From an uncultured Anaerotruncus sp. (GTDB lineage Bacteria > Bacillota > Clostridia > Oscillospirales > Ruminococcaceae), in contig CAJUJI010000155.1 of NCBI GenBank assembly GCA_910586875.1, forward strand, positions 1 through 6,343: a stretch of DNA of 6,343 bases, written 5' to 3'. Numbering within the stretch: position 1 is the first letter of the stretch; each line of letters starts with the position of its first letter. Shown here in pieces: positions 5,977 to 6,343 of this stretch. The notes under the pieces are model-generated. The model was given only the letters and a program-made list of their open reading frames with translations. It was not told where the DNA came from and did not search any database. The position numbers were made by a program, and so were the translations under genes.

Positions 5977-6165
5977 TTAGATCGCGCGCTGTACCTTGTC
6001 GGAACGCAAGCAACGGGTGCAGGCGTGGATGTGGCGGGGGGTACCGTCGACAATCGCCTTTACGCGCTGTACATTGGGTTTCCAAGTGCGATTGGAACGT
6101 CTATGAGAGTGGGAAACCTTAATTCCGAAAGTAACACCTTTTCCGCAGATGTCGCATTTTGCCAT
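5977..6165 (-). CDS. rpmB: 50S ribosomal protein L28 (zinc-binding form)
   Basis: This 62-residue basic protein is L28 of the large ribosomal subunit. The signature blocks are MAKCDICGKG, the VSHSHRRSNRTWKPNVQRV stretch (17-35) and CTRCLRSDKV (49-58). Cysteines 4, 7, 49 and 52 form the two CxxC pairs of the zinc-binding 'C+' class. Length is normal. The start at 6165 follows AGGAGG (plus-strand 6175-6180) with a 9-nt spacer. The gene is monocistronic as far as can be seen, with its own promoter and the shared terminator at 5938-5969, and it converges on gpsA. Confidence 0.97.
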   Translation of the reverse strand: MAKCDICGKGVTFGIKVSHSHRRSNRTWKPNVQRVKAIVDGTPRHIHACTRCLRSDKVQRAI

Positions 6166-6174
6166 GTGTCTGCA

Positions 6175-6180
6175 CCTCCT
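6175..6180 (-). promoter_or_regulatory. Ribosome binding site of rpmB
   Basis: On the minus strand AGGAGG (extended by TG) stands 9 nt before the rpmB ATG at 6165, confirming that start. Confidence 0.85.
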
Positions 6181-6223
6181 CTATCTGGAACAAATTAAAA
6201 TAGCCTTTCGGTGTAACGTTAGT

Positions 6224-6252
6224 ATTCTATCAGATTCGACCGCGAAAAGCAA
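6224..6252 (-). promoter_or_regulatory. Sigma-A-type promoter of rpmB
   Basis: On the minus strand a -35 TTGCTT (6247-6252) and a -10 TAGAAT (6224-6229) are separated by 17 bp. Two A-tracts on that strand, of six (plus 6257-6262) and nine (plus 6266-6274) residues, lie just upstream of the -35 and look like a UP element. The expected start near 6217 gives a leader of about 50 nt. Confidence 0.8.
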
Positions 6253-6294
6253 GTGCTTTTTTGGATTTTTTTTTGGAAATCTTCATAAATCGTG

Positions 6295-6310
6295 AAATTC
6301 ACGTGAATTT
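6295..6310. promoter_or_regulatory. 16-bp perfect palindrome, candidate operator
   Basis: AAATTCACGTGAATTT is a perfect 16-bp palindrome ending 2 bp before the -35 of the forward promoter at 6313-6341. It overlaps an 11-bp-spaced imperfect direct repeat, CGTGAAATT (6291-6299) and CGTGAATTT (6302-6310). No regulator is recognised from the sequence. The position suits a transcription factor site, but this is inference. Confidence 0.4.
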
Positions 6311-6312
6311 GC

Positions 6313-6341
6313 TTGTATTTTGTCCGTCAAACCAGTATAAT
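6313..6341 (+). promoter_or_regulatory. Forward promoter for a gene beyond the right edge
   Basis: A -35 TTGTAT (6313-6318) and a consensus -10 TATAAT (6336-6341) are 17 bp apart. The start would fall just outside the window, so the gene it serves is unseen. In many Firmicutes an Asp23/Gls24-family gene and a fakA-like gene lie next to rpmB; that identity here is only a guess from gene order. Confidence 0.7.
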
Positions 6342-6343
6342 AA

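Noticed and set aside
5884..6198. 104-residue plus-strand open frame overlapping rpmB
   Set aside because: It runs through the bidirectional terminator and antisense to L28, so it is not credible as a gene.
6257..6274. T6 and T9 runs as a terminator near the right edge
   Set aside because: No GC-rich stem precedes them on the plus strand. They fit better as A-tracts upstream of the rpmB promoter on the minus strand.

Overview
This is an ordinary bacterial housekeeping segment of about 6.3 kb. It most likely comes from a strictly anaerobic Gram-positive clostridium of the Oscillospiraceae/Ruminococcaceae type. The reasons are strong AGGAGG-type ribosome binding sites, sigma-A-like promoters in AT-rich gaps, fairly GC-rich genes, and the linkage of a PDZ/radical-SAM/DUF512 protein with der, plsY and gpsA, which is familiar from Clostridia. 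The family-level placement is inference, since no rRNA or other marker settles it.

Left part (1-1126): a tRNA-Arg(ACG) gene reads leftward, and a yceD(DUF177)-rpmF pair reads rightward. The two transcripts start from separate, clearly recognisable promoters in the AT-rich gap between them. rpmF is followed by a very strong intrinsic terminator (1096-1126).

Middle part (1168-5887): four genes in the same direction. These are a PDZ/radical-SAM/DUF512 protein of unknown function, the double GTPase Der (ribosome assembly), PlsY (acyl-phosphate:glycerol-3-phosphate acyltransferase) and GpsA (NAD(P)-dependent glycerol-3-phosphate dehydrogenase). GpsA makes sn-glycerol-3-phosphate from dihydroxyacetone phosphate and PlsY acylates it, so the two form consecutive early steps of phospholipid synthesis. 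Der and PlsY are tightly packed (15 bp apart). The gap before der (222 bp) is unusually rich in inverted repeats and may be a dispersed repeat. The gap before gpsA is 157 bp with little recognisable content.

Right part (5888-6343): a bidirectional terminator separates gpsA from the convergent rpmB (ribosomal protein L28), which has its own promoter with A-tracts upstream. At the extreme right a forward promoter, preceded by a 16-bp perfect palindrome, drives a gene that lies beyond the window.

I found no convincing novel system, mobile element or CRISPR array. The points most worth checking are the hairpin-rich gap before der, the palindrome at the right edge, the uncharacterised DUF512 gene, and the start-site correction of that gene, whose longest open frame runs back through a terminator.
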